A DNA stretch of 48,303 bases. Source: Amycolatopsis echigonensis (GTDB lineage: Bacteria; Actinomycetota; Actinomycetes; Mycobacteriales; Pseudonocardiaceae). Where the stretch lies: positions 1 through 48,303 of the forward strand of contig NZ_JACJHR010000071.1 of the NCBI RefSeq assembly GCF_014174495.1, given 5' to 3'. Of the stretch, positions 22,469-30,873 are shown in pieces. Position 1 is the first letter of the stretch. Each line of letters starts with the position of its first letter. The notes beneath the pieces were generated by a model that saw nothing but the letters and a program-made list of their open reading frames with translations, ran no database searches and was not told the origin of the DNA. The position numbers and the translations under genes are program-made.

Positions 22469-23991
22469 AACGTCAGCTGCTCGGTCTTGCGGGGCATGAG
22501 CAGCAGCCCGACGACACTGACCACCGACACGGCGACGATCGCGAGGAACACGTTGTGCGTGGCTCCGGCCAGCGATTCGCGCACGTACGCCGTCGCCGGC
22601 GAGTTGTCGTGCGCGCCGCCGAGGATGCGGCTGGTGGCGTCGACGCTCGCCGGAAGATGCCCGGCGACCTCCGCGGGCGGGTTCGCGAACCGTCCCGCGA
22701 GGGTGGCGTTGGCGATCGCGCCGAAGATGGCGGTGCCGACCGCGCTGCCCAGCGAACGGCTGAACATGTTGGTCGCGGTCACCACGCCGCGGCGCTCCCA
22801 GCCGACGGTGGACTGCACGGCCACCACGGTCGGGCTCGACGAAAGCCCGAGCCCGATCCCCACCACGAACACGGCCGCCGCGGCCATCCAGACGACCGAG
22901 TCCAGACCGAGGAACGTCGCCAGGACGGCCCCGACGAGGAGGAATCCGGTGCCGATCAGCGCGGTGTCGCGGAATCCGATCCGCAGGTAGATCTTTCCGG
23001 ACAACGAGGCCGCGATCGGCCAGCCGATCGTCAGCGCGGCCAGCGCGAAGCCAGCGGTGAGCGCGTCCGTTCCGAGGACGCCTTCCGCGTACGTGGGCAG
23101 GAACGAGCTGAAGCCCAGCAGCACCGCGCCCGTGACCAGCGCGACCAGGTTTCCGCCGATCAGCGTGCGGCGCGTGAACACCCACAGCGGCAGCACGGGT
23201 TCGTCCGCGCGGCGCTCGACCAGCACGAACGTGACCAGCATCAGGACGCCGACGGCGAAGATCGCCAGACTCGGCGCGGACGTCCAGCTCCACGCGACCC
23301 CGCCTTCCAGCAGGGCGAGGATCAGCAGCGCGCAGCCGACCGTCAACAGGGTCGCGCCGGTGTAGTCGACCTTGTGCCGCGTGCGTTTCACCTGCTCGGT
23401 GAACTTGCGGTAGAGCATCCACGCGGCGAGCGCGCCGAGCGGCAGGTTGACGAAGAAGATCCACCTCCAGCTGAGGTATTCGGCGAACACGCCGCCGAGC
23501 GTCGGCCCGATCACCGAGGCGACCGCCCACACGCCGGCGAGGTAGCCCTGCACCCGGGCGCGTTCCTCGACCGTGTACAGATCGCCGACCATCGTCATGC
23601 TGATCGGCTGGACCGCGCCCGCGCCGATGCCCTGCACCGCGCGCGCCGCGATCAGCACCGGCATGCTCCACGCGACCCCGCACAGCACCGAGCCGAGCAG
23701 GAACGCGGCGATGCCGAAGAACATCACCGGGCGGCGGCCGAGGACGTCGGCGAACTTGCCGTACAGCGGCACGGTGACCGCCTGGGTGAGCAGGTAGATC
23801 GAGAACAGCCACGGGAACTGGGAAAACCCGCCGAGGTCGCGGACCACCGAGGGGACCGCGGTGGCGATGATGGTGCTGTCGAGGGCCACGAGGCCGGTGC
23901 TCAGCATGACGGCGGCGAGGACCGGACCCCGCTCGGAACGAAGGCCCACGGCGGCGCGTTTCGCCGCGGGCGGACTGCTCGTGCTACCCAT
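22465..23991 (-). CDS. MFS transporter, DHA2 (EmrB/QacA) drug-exporter family
   Basis: 508 residues from the ATG at 23991; an in-frame ATG at 24024 is possible. About 14 membrane segments. DHA2 motifs: LDSTIIATAVPSVVRDL in TM1, GKFADVLGRRPVMFFGI (motif A) and ARAVQGIGAGAVQPI (motif C-like region), with SWRWIFFVNLPLGALA before the first large loop. A proton-coupled multidrug exporter is expected. It is divergent from the DUF1015 gene and ends in a shared CTAG with the LLM gene. Confidence 0.93.
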   Translation of the reverse strand: MGSTSSPPAAKRAAVGLRSERGPVLAAVMLSTGLVALDSTIIATAVPSVVRDLGGFSQFPWLFSIYLLTQAVTVPLYGKFADVLGRRPVMFFGIAAFLLGSVLCGVAWSMPVLIAARAVQGIGAGAVQPISMTMVGDLYTVEERARVQGYLAGVWAVASVIGPTLGGVFAEYLSWRWIFFVNLPLGALAAWMLYRKFTEQVKRTRHKVDYTGATLLTVGCALLILALLEGGVAWSWTSAPSLAIFAVGVLMLVTFVLVERRADEPVLPLWVFTRRTLIGGNLVALVTGAVLLGFSSFLPTYAEGVLGTDALTAGFALAALTIGWPIAASLSGKIYLRIGFRDTALIGTGFLLVGAVLATFLGLDSVVWMAAAAVFVVGIGLGLSSSPTVVAVQSTVGWERRGVVTATNMFSRSLGSAVGTAIFGAIANATLAGRFANPPAEVAGHLPASVDATSRILGGAHDNSPATAYVRESLAGATHNVFLAIVAVSVVSVVGLLLMPRKTEQLTF

Positions 23992-24078
23992 GTTCGAAAT
24001 GAACTCGTTCGCCTCGGCAAGCATTCCCCAGCCGATCGCTCGGTGCCCGAGTGTTCGCCCGACCGTCATCATGGGGGG

Positions 24079-25215
24079 ATGGACAGGTGGGTGCGGCCGA
24101 TCGGCCGGGGCTGGGTCGTTCAGGGCGCGGTGCCCGGACCGGACGTCGACGAGTTCGCCGAACCGGAGGCAGTGAAGAGGGCGCTCGCCGCGGCGGAGGG
24201 CGACACGCTGCTGGCGGCGCAGCATCCGGCGCGGACGCCGGTGGCGCTGGCGGCCGGACTGGACGTCGAGGCCGCGCTGCCGGAGGCCCGGGCGACGCTC
24301 GAACGGCTGCTGGCCGGGCATTACCGGCCGGAGACCGAGTTCGTCGCGGCTTACCGGATCGGCGAAGCGATCGCGGGCGTGCTGTGCCTGGTCGACGTCC
24401 GGGAACTGACCTCGGCCAGTTCGCACGTCAAGCACACCGAGGAGGTTTATCCGGAGGTGGTTGCGGAGCGCGCGGCCGTGCTGGACGGCCTGGGCTGCGC
24501 GACGAGCGCCGCGCTGCTCGTGCCGGTTGGCGACGGTGCGGAGCTGACGGCGGTGGTCAAGGAGGCGACGAGTTCGGCCGACCCCGATGTGTCCACTGTG
24601 GACCGTGCGGGGCTGGCGCACGAGCTGTGGGTGGTGCGGCCGGGGGAGATGCGGGAACGGCTGCTGGAGGCCGCGTCGGCGAGCGATCTGCTGGTGGCGG
24701 ACGGGAACCACCGGGTCGCGGCCGCGGCCGGAAGCGGGCAGCTGCTGGCGTTGATCACCGCGGGGTCGCAGCTGGAGATCCGGGCGATCAACCGCGTGCT
24801 CCTCGGGACCGGGCGCTCTGCCGAAAGCCTGTTCGCGGCCTGGCAGGAGGCGGGACTCGAGGTGGCCTGGTCGGATGACGCGACCCCGCCGTCCTGCCCC
24901 GGCACGGCGGTAGTGCTGGCCGGCTCGCGCGTCCTGCGGGTGCGGCTTCCCGGAACGGATCCGCTGGTCATCGACCACGAGGTGGTGGAACAGACGCTCC
25001 TCGGCTCGGCGCTCGGTCTCGACCCGGATGGCCCGCACATCCGCCCGCTGCTGCCGGGCAGTCCCGTCCCGCCGGACGCGGACGCGGTGGTGCAGCTGGC
25101 CCCGGTGCCGTTCGAGACAGTGCGGGCCGTGCACGCGGCGGGACGGCGGATGCCCCGCAAGGCCACGTACTTCACGCCTAAGCCGCGAGGCGGGCTTGTG
25201 CTGGCGCGCTGGTAA
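24079..25215 (+). CDS. DUF1015 family protein
   Basis: 378 residues. The family signatures ADGNHRVAAAA (usually ADGHHR) and the C-terminal MPRKATYFTPKPRGGL are clear. The first third holds RPIGRGWVV at the N-terminus, and LPGTDPLVIDHEVVEQTLLG lies in the last third. DUF1015 proteins occur across bacteria near amino-acid metabolism genes and have been compared with kinase-like enzymes, but no activity is assigned. It sits 41 bp upstream of the DNA ligase gene and may be cotranscribed with it. Confidence 0.88.
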   Translation: MDRWVRPIGRGWVVQGAVPGPDVDEFAEPEAVKRALAAAEGDTLLAAQHPARTPVALAAGLDVEAALPEARATLERLLAGHYRPETEFVAAYRIGEAIAGVLCLVDVRELTSASSHVKHTEEVYPEVVAERAAVLDGLGCATSAALLVPVGDGAELTAVVKEATSSADPDVSTVDRAGLAHELWVVRPGEMRERLLEAASASDLLVADGNHRVAAAAGSGQLLALITAGSQLEIRAINRVLLGTGRSAESLFAAWQEAGLEVAWSDDATPPSCPGTAVVLAGSRVLRVRLPGTDPLVIDHEVVEQTLLGSALGLDPDGPHIRPLLPGSPVPPDADAVVQLAPVPFETVRAVHAAGRRMPRKATYFTPKPRGGLVLARW

Positions 25216-25256
25216 AAAGGTGCAGGTCAGCGTCTGTTCCGCTTAGGATCGCGCAG

Positions 25257-26333
25257 GTGGAGCTACCCCTGATGCCGCCGGTGCGGCCGATGCTCGCCAA
25301 AGCCGTGCACGAGGTGCCGCGCGACGGCGGGTTCTGGTACGAGCCGAAGTGGGACGGCTTCCGCTGCGTCGTGTTCCGCGACGGCGACGAGGTCGAACTC
25401 GGTTCGCGCAACGACCGGCCGCTCACTCGGTACTTCCCGGAGCTGGCCGAGCTGCTGCGGGAGGCGTTGCCGGACAAATGCGTCGTCGACGGCGAGATCG
25501 TGCTGGTCACGCCGCGCGGGCTGGACTTCGGGGCGTTGCAGCTGCGGCTGCACCCGGCGGCCAGCCGCGTCCGGAAGCTGGCGGAAGAGACGCCGGCCAG
25601 TTTCGTCGCGTTCGACCTGCTCGCGCTGGGGGAGCGGGACCTGACCGAGGAACCGTTCGCCGAGCGGCGGCGGGCGCTGGAGGGCATTTTCGCGCCCGCG
25701 ATCGGCTTGCAGCGGGTGCACCTGACCCCGCTCACGACGGATCCGGACATCGCGCAGGACTGGTTCACCCGGTTCGAGGGCGCGGGCTTCGACGGGGTCA
25801 TGGCGAAGCCTGCCGACCTGCCGTACGAGCAGGACAAACGCGTGATGCTGAAGGTGAAGCACGAGCGCACCGCGGACTGCGTCGTCGCCGGATTCAGGTG
25901 GCACAAGGACGGCAAGGGCGTCGGATCGCTGCTGCTCGGGCTGTACGACGAGGACGGGGCGCTGCATCACGTCGGCGTCGCGAGCAGCTTCACGGCGGCG
26001 CGGCGGCGGGAGCTGGTCGAGGAGCTGGCCCCGTGGCGGGAGAACGCGCTCGACGGGCATCCGTGGCGTACTTGGGCGGAATGGCAGGCCGACGAGGTGC
26101 GTCGACCGGGTGCCAACAGCCGGTGGGCGCCGGACAAGGACCTGTCGTGGGAACCGCTGCGCCCGGAACAGGTCGCCGAAGTGCGCTACGAACACCTGCA
26201 AGGCGGCCGCTTCCGCCACGGCGGGCGATTGGTGCGCTTCCGTCCGGACCGGACTCCGGAATCATGCACTTACGCGCAGCTGGAAGAGGCCCCGCCGGCC
26301 GAACTGGCGGATCTGTTCGGGGAGGCCCGATGA
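25257..26333 (+). CDS. ligC: ATP-dependent DNA ligase (LigC-type)
   Basis: 358 residues, GTG start. Motif I is YEPKWDGFR, with Lys31 as the AMP-accepting residue. ELGSRNDRPLTRYFPEL (motif Ia/RxD), VVDGEIVL (motif III), FDGVMAKPADLPY (motif IV) and VMLKVKH (motif V, K-x-K) follow, then an OB fold ending with the R-x-D-K-D region. It seals nicks using ATP. The length and the following polymerase gene fit the mycobacterial LigC/PolD split arrangement rather than the three-domain LigD. The stop overlaps the polymerase start (ATGA). Confidence 0.9.
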   Translation: MELPLMPPVRPMLAKAVHEVPRDGGFWYEPKWDGFRCVVFRDGDEVELGSRNDRPLTRYFPELAELLREALPDKCVVDGEIVLVTPRGLDFGALQLRLHPAASRVRKLAEETPASFVAFDLLALGERDLTEEPFAERRRALEGIFAPAIGLQRVHLTPLTTDPDIAQDWFTRFEGAGFDGVMAKPADLPYEQDKRVMLKVKHERTADCVVAGFRWHKDGKGVGSLLLGLYDEDGALHHVGVASSFTAARRRELVEELAPWRENALDGHPWRTWAEWQADEVRRPGANSRWAPDKDLSWEPLRPEQVAEVRYEHLQGGRFRHGGRLVRFRPDRTPESCTYAQLEEAPPAELADLFGEAR

Positions 26334-27343
26334 GCGGCGTGACGCTGGAACTCGACGGCGTGGAACTGACGATTTCCAGCCCGGACAAGGTGTATTTTCC
26401 GGAACGGGGCGAGACGAAACTCGATCTGGTCCGCTATTACCAGGCTGTCGCCGGTCCGCTATTGGCTCGGTTGGGCGGACGGCCGTTGCTGCTGGAACGC
26501 TATCCAGACGGCGCGGGCGGAAAATCGTGGTTCCAGAAACGCACGCCCAAGAACGCGCCTGCCTGGTTGACCACCGCCGTCGTTTCCACACCGAACGGCA
26601 CCACCAGCGACGCCTTGGTGGCCGCGAACCTGGCGCACATCCTGTGGGCGGTCAACCAAGGCTGCCTGGGCTTCCACGTATGGCCAAACCGCGCGGCAGC
26701 GCTGGATATCGCGGACGAACTGCGCATCGACCTGGACCCGTCGCCCGGGATCGGCTTCCCGCAACTGCGCGAGGCAGCGATACTGGTGCGGGAATTCCTT
26801 GCCGAGCTGGGAATCGAGGTCTACGTGAAGACCTCGGGCTCGCGGGGCCTGCACCTGTATTCGATCCTGGAACCACGCTGGGATGGCTACGAAGTGCGGG
26901 CTGCCGCGGTAGCCCTGGCACGAGCTTTGGAACGGCGCCACCCGGACCTGATCACCGCGCAATGGTGGAAAGAAGAACGCGGCTCACGAGTCTTTGTGGA
27001 CTTCAATCAGAACGCGCCGCATAAAACGGTCTTCGGAGCTTGGTGCGTGCGGCCAAGAATCGGCGGACAGGTTTCGACCCCGATCGCCTGGGACGAGCTC
27101 GCGACAGTGGAGCCGGACGCCTTGACGCTGTCAACGGTCCCGGCGCTGGTCGCGCAGCGAGGAGACCCGTGGGCGGGAGCAAACGATCGCCCGCAGTCGA
27201 TCGAACCACTGCTGGAGATGTCCCAGGAAGACCTGGCGCGCGGCCTGATGGACGCACCCTGGCCGCCGGTCTACCCGAAAATGCCGAACGAACCGCCCAG
27301 AGTCGCCCCGAGCCGCGCAAAGAAAGTAACCGCCGAAGACTAA
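26330..27343 (+). CDS. NHEJ polymerase (LigD-type PolDom, primase-like)
   Basis: 337 residues, ATG with GGGGAGG upstream, overlapping the ligase stop by 4 bp. The archaeo-eukaryotic primase-like polymerase domain shows in SSPDKVYFPERGETK, FHVWPNRAAALDIADELRIDLDPSPG (His116 and the metal-binding pair Asp134/Asp136) and VKTSGSRGLHLY. VFVDFNQNAPHKTVFGAWCVR closes the core. It fills gaps and adds ribonucleotides during end joining. No Ku gene is in the window, so the end-bridging partner must be encoded elsewhere if this pair works in NHEJ. Confidence 0.92.
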   Translation: MSGVTLELDGVELTISSPDKVYFPERGETKLDLVRYYQAVAGPLLARLGGRPLLLERYPDGAGGKSWFQKRTPKNAPAWLTTAVVSTPNGTTSDALVAANLAHILWAVNQGCLGFHVWPNRAAALDIADELRIDLDPSPGIGFPQLREAAILVREFLAELGIEVYVKTSGSRGLHLYSILEPRWDGYEVRAAAVALARALERRHPDLITAQWWKEERGSRVFVDFNQNAPHKTVFGAWCVRPRIGGQVSTPIAWDELATVEPDALTLSTVPALVAQRGDPWAGANDRPQSIEPLLEMSQEDLARGLMDAPWPPVYPKMPNEPPRVAPSRAKKVTAED

Positions 27344-27398
27344 CTCGAACAAACCGCAGCCGCCGCACCCTCACCTCCAGGCGGCCAGCCCCCACCCC

Positions 27399-27510
27399 GC
27401 ACCCCGATACGAAGCCTCCTCTGCGGTTCGGGGGTGCTTGTCAAGGCATCTTTCCCGCCTTGACAAGCACCCCCGAACCGTCAGCACAATCAGCTTCGGG
27501 GTGCCCCACC
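27399..27510. repeat. 112 bp palindromic element, copy 1
   Basis: It contains a 24 bp perfect stem (27424-27447 with 27457-27480) around a 9-base loop, nested inside a shorter outer inverted repeat (GCACCCCGA ... TCGGGGTGC). The 112 bases are identical, in reverse complement, to 32083-32194, and weaker similarity extends to about 27356. The spot is the 3' junction of the polymerase gene (+) and the small cysteine protein gene (-), so the hairpin could also terminate transcription both ways. Confidence 0.92.
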
Positions 27511-27559
27511 GCACCACCCACCTGCAATGTCGCCGCCAGGCGACGAGCAACCCGCGACC

Positions 27560-27829
27560 TCACCCCAACGGCAGATCAAACGCCAACTGCTCCTCCGCGC
27601 CAACCCCCACCGGCACCCCAGCCAAAGTAGCCGCGCACCCAGGACAAGGCGTCACATGCCCAGTCCCCGGCGCGGTCAAATCGATCGGCGTCCAAGTCCG
27701 CGAATCCCGCTCCCCGCAAGCGGACCGCCGATACCGCAGATCGTCCGCGCGAGTCATCAGATGCGCGACAGGATCGTCCTCCGGCAGCGCACCCACGAGG
27801 TACCACCGGGCAGTCATCGTCTTCGCCAT
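27560..27829 (-). CDS. Small cysteine-bearing protein of unknown function
   Basis: 89 residues; ATG with GGAGGACGA 7 bases upstream, which supports it as real. It begins MAKTMTARWYLVGALPEDDP. Cysteines occur in RRSACGERD and in HVTPCPGCAAT; the CPGC pair plus His and the upstream Cys could bind zinc. A second minus-strand frame shadows it and was ignored. It lies 74 bp downstream of the COG0523 metallochaperone gene in the same orientation. A link to metal handling is possible but unproven. Confidence 0.65.
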   Translation of the reverse strand: MAKTMTARWYLVGALPEDDPVAHLMTRADDLRYRRSACGERDSRTWTPIDLTAPGTGHVTPCPGCAATLAGVPVGVGAEEQLAFDLPLG

Positions 27830-27903
27830 GGAACTCGTCCTCCAAAGAGGCTGGTTCGAGCTACCACGACATAGTGCGACCGAAAGCCCGCCAATCCGCG
27901 CGT

Positions 27904-28944
27904 TTACGCTTCTTCGGCGTGGCGCGCCGAGTCCTCGTCAGGCTCATTCAGATACCGGAGAAACCGCAAAAGCCCCCGCTCGTCAGGCACCTCGTCCTCG
28001 GCCACACAAGCACTGAGCTGCCGTTCGATCTCAGCGGCATCAATCCCGGCGCCAATCAGCACGAGCTCGGTCCGGCGCGGCCCGGACGGCCAAGCCGACC
28101 GCTCCACCTGCACAAACGCCCCGACCGTATGCAATCCGAACCGAGACCGAGACTCCGGCGAAGCGAGGTCGACGTGCCCCTTCACCCGGTACAACCCGGC
28201 CGGTCGGCTCTCCAGAAACGCAAGGAATCGCCGGGGCGAAAGCGGCCGATCGGACGTGAACGTCACGCTCTCGTACTGTGCGTGCAAATGCTCGGAATGA
28301 TCATGCTCTCGCAGATCGTCAAATGACAACTGCCCGTAACTCTCCCGAGGCCGAGGATCGAAAAACAACCCCGGATCAACCCGCCCCCGCTCGGTCGTCA
28401 GCACCGGGACCCCAGGCGCGTGCTCCTCGACGACCGCACGAACTTTCGCCAGGTCATCCGCCTCCACCCGGTCGACCTTGTTCAGCACCACCAGGTCGGC
28501 GACCCGCAGGTGCTCGGTCAACTCCGGATGCCGAACCCGCGCGGCCTCGAACTCCACGGCATCGACGACCTCGACCAGCCCGCCGTACCGGATGTCCGGG
28601 TTCTCACTGGCGATCATCAGCCGCAGCAGATCGCGGGGCTCGGCGATTCCACTGGCCTCCACCACGATCACGTCGATCCCGGCCTCAGGCCGCGACAGTT
28701 TGCCCAGCATTGCGTCGAGCCCGCTGGCGTCGACCGCGCAGCACAGGCAGCCGTTGCCCAGCGACACCATCGTGTCGACCTGCCCGGCAACCGCGAGCGC
28801 GTCGATGTTCACCTGGCCGAAGTCGTTGACCACCACCCCGACCCGGACGCCCTGACGGTTGGCGAGCAGATGGTTGAGCATCGTGGTCTTCCCCGCACCG
28901 AGAAAACCCGCGACGAGCACTACCGGAACCCGCTGCCTGGCCAC
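27904..28944 (-). CDS. COG0523/CobW family GTPase (metallochaperone)
   Basis: 346 residues; GTG start with AGGAGGGG upstream. The Walker A motif is GFLGAGKTT (residues 13-21), and the metal-binding CxCC appears as GCLCC (Cys66, 68, 69). Further motifs are VVEASGIAEP (Walker B/switch region) and VLNKVDRV (NKxD guanine specificity). The C-terminal CobW_C domain contains the His-rich REHDHSEHLHAQYESVTF. Such GTPases deliver zinc, or cobalt/iron in other subgroups, to client proteins. No Zur-like site was evident upstream. Divergent from the NDPK-like gene. Confidence 0.92.
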   Translation of the reverse strand: MARQRVPVVLVAGFLGAGKTTMLNHLLANRQGVRVGVVVNDFGQVNIDALAVAGQVDTMVSLGNGCLCCAVDASGLDAMLGKLSRPEAGIDVIVVEASGIAEPRDLLRLMIASENPDIRYGGLVEVVDAVEFEAARVRHPELTEHLRVADLVVLNKVDRVEADDLAKVRAVVEEHAPGVPVLTTERGRVDPGLFFDPRPRESYGQLSFDDLREHDHSEHLHAQYESVTFTSDRPLSPRRFLAFLESRPAGLYRVKGHVDLASPESRSRFGLHTVGAFVQVERSAWPSGPRRTELVLIGAGIDAAEIERQLSACVAEDEVPDERGLLRFLRYLNEPDEDSARHAEEA

Positions 28945-29018
28945 GCCTCACCCCTCCTGTCGTCCGGGTCGCCGACGATACCTCCAGCGGGCACCCGGAC
29001 AGCGGCAGCCCGGCTCGG

Positions 29019-29046
29019 TTCGCCGGGGCATTGCCGCCCCGGCGAA
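29019..29046. promoter_or_regulatory. 11 bp inverted repeat in the CobW/NDPK-like divergent region
   Basis: TTCGCCGGGGC and GCCCCGGCGAA are perfect complements separated by 6 bases (ATTGCC). The hairpin ends 40 bp before the NDPK-like ATG. It could be an operator for the divergent pair or a structured 5' leader. No known regulator motif is recognised in it. Confidence 0.4.
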
Positions 29047-29085
29047 AGCGGTTGGCAGAGTGTGCCGTTGTGGCAGCATGAACGG

Positions 29086-30063
29086 ATGATCTGGACGCCA
29101 GGCAGCCCGGACCGGGTCGACGGCATGCCGACGGCCGCGGAATGGCGGCAGTTGTCGGTTGTGCCGGAGAAACGGGAGGTGTTCGGCTACGACCTGTATT
29201 TCCGCGAGGGCTGGGCGGATTTGCTCGCGGTGTTCGGCGACGACGCGGCCGACGTGCTCGGCGGGCTGGCGATGCTGGTGGTCAAGCCGGACGCGGTGGT
29301 CGGCCGCAGGCTCGGCCCGATCCTGGAATACCTGGGGGACAACGGTTTCGTCCCGGTCGCCACCACGCGGTTCGGCTACACCCGGCATTCGATGCGCGAG
29401 GTGTGGCGCTACGACTGGCACATCTACACCGTCGACCGGCTGCAATTGTGCACTTTCTGGTATCTCACCAACGATGTGCTGCTGTTTCTGGCGCGCGACG
29501 CCCGCCCGGTCGCGGGATTGCCCGCGACGGTCCGGCTGTGCGAACTCAAGGGCGTCGGTGATCCGGTGCAGCGCCGGCCGCACCATTTGCGCACGAAGCT
29601 GAACCCGCCCAACCGGATCCTGAACTTCGTGCACGTCGGCGACGAACCGTCGGACATCGTGCGCGAGCTGGCGATTTTCCTGGACCGCCCGGAACGGCTG
29701 CGGTTCCTCAAGGAGCTGCGGGAACATTTCGCCGAGGACCGCACGGCCCAGGCGCGGGCCGAGATCGCCGCCATCGAAGCGGATTGCCCGGCGCACGACC
29801 TGGACATCGATGCGACGTTGGCGCGGCTGGTTCCGGTGGCGGGGGAGGAGGCGGTCGGGCGGTTGCGGGAGGTGGTCGCGGGCGCGGACCGGATCACCTG
29901 GGACGACCTGGCCCAGCTGGTCCCGTTCGACAAGGTCGACCGGTGGGATGTGATCGTCACAGCGTCTTTCGTGGTACACAACGAGCGTCCGGTGCCGCAT
30001 GCGTTGCTGCCAGCCGTTTCACCGGAAGCGTGGACCGCGCAGGCAGTAGGCCACCCGTTGTAG
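29086..30063 (+). CDS. Nucleoside-diphosphate-kinase-like domain protein with C-terminal extension
   Basis: 325 residues. Residues about 60-200 resemble a nucleoside diphosphate kinase: AMLVVKPDAVVGRRLGPILEYL corresponds to the NDPK N-terminal IKPDAV-x-R segment, and NRILNFVHVGDEPSDIVRELAIFL corresponds to the catalytic N-x-x-H-G-S-D region, with His183 at the phospho-His position. Between them sits an insertion (YDWHIYTVDRLQLCTFWYL) longer than in housekeeping NDPKs. The last 120 residues have no recognised domain. Whether it exchanges phosphate between nucleotides is unknown; SD of the HGSD motif is changed to GD. Start at the second of two close ATGs, the in-frame one. Confidence 0.6.
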   Translation: MIWTPGSPDRVDGMPTAAEWRQLSVVPEKREVFGYDLYFREGWADLLAVFGDDAADVLGGLAMLVVKPDAVVGRRLGPILEYLGDNGFVPVATTRFGYTRHSMREVWRYDWHIYTVDRLQLCTFWYLTNDVLLFLARDARPVAGLPATVRLCELKGVGDPVQRRPHHLRTKLNPPNRILNFVHVGDEPSDIVRELAIFLDRPERLRFLKELREHFAEDRTAQARAEIAAIEADCPAHDLDIDATLARLVPVAGEEAVGRLREVVAGADRITWDDLAQLVPFDKVDRWDVIVTASFVVHNERPVPHALLPAVSPEAWTAQAVGHPL

Positions 30064-30136
30064 ATGCTCGGCCTGGCGTTGGTCCCATGGGTGAAGCACC
30101 GATGAGCAGTCGGCCAAGAAACGCCAGCCGAGCCGT

Positions 30137-30385
30137 ATGGGACGGGTGAGCGGTCCGTCTATTGTGGACACCAAACCGGCCCTCGCCGAACGCGCGCGGT
30201 GGGTCCTGCTGGGCGCGAAGATCGAAACCCTGACCGCGGACGATCTCTTCTCCGGAGACGGCGTTTTCGTCGCGTCGTCGGGTCGCGAACTGACCCGGGT
30301 GCACGCTCTAGGCGGCAATGAACTGCCCGACTCGACCGAATCGCACCGCGAAGTGAGTGCGGCTTACGAATCGGCTTACCGGTGA
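30137..30385 (+). CDS. Small orphan protein, unknown function
   Basis: 82 residues, no recognisable domain. Third codon positions are strongly G/C-biased like neighbouring genes, which argues for real coding. The sequence is acidic (TLTADDLFSGDGVFVASSG). A GTG three codons in (VSGPSIVD) is an alternative start. It lies 73 bp after the NDPK-like gene in the same direction. Confidence 0.45.
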   Translation: MGRVSGPSIVDTKPALAERARWVLLGAKIETLTADDLFSGDGVFVASSGRELTRVHALGGNELPDSTESHREVSAAYESAYR

Positions 30386-30873
30386 GGATCTTGCCGACCG
30401 AGCCCGGGAGCGGGCAATATCGGAAGCGGTTCCGCCGCCGGACGTCGGTGCGTTCCGGTGCCGGACGGGCGATGCGGGCAGGGAATATTCGAGGGGATCC
30501 GATGATCGACGACCCGGTTCTGCAGGCCGCTTCCGGTGCGCGGGGAAGGCGATGACGGCGCGGCTCGGCTGTCCTGGTCGCGGTCGGGCGGGTGGCGTTG
30601 CGGGGTCGATTGCTGACGTTGGCCGGTGGGTCGGTCTTGTCGGTGGTTTCTTGCGTGGGGCTTGGTTCCGGGCTGGCCCTGCGGTCCCGGGGTTCGCTGA
30701 ACGGGAGGTTGTGGTGCACCATCAGCCGATCGTGGGCGTCGGTCCTGTTTCGCGGACCGTATCCGGCTTGTGGGCGGCATCGTGAGCAGCCGCCTGGTCG
30801 TTGCGGCATCCGAGGTCGCGAGTCTGTGGTGTCTCGGTCGGGTCCGGGAGCCTGTCGGTGCGGAGGCCGCCGT
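30386..30873. other. 488 bp region without a supported gene
   Basis: Open frames cross this stretch on both strands, but none combines a ribosome binding site, good codon bias and a recognisable motif. I see no repeat or strong hairpin. The promoter of the following CynX-type gene should lie near its right edge. Confidence 0.5.

Noticed and set aside
29019..29046. Zur box upstream of the COG0523 gene
   Set aside because: The inverted repeat is entirely G/C-rich and lacks the TGAAAATnATTTTCA-like AT core of actinobacterial Zur sites.
30357..30785. 142-residue plus-strand frame before the CynX-type gene
   Set aside because: No ribosome binding site, atypical codon bias and no recognisable motif.
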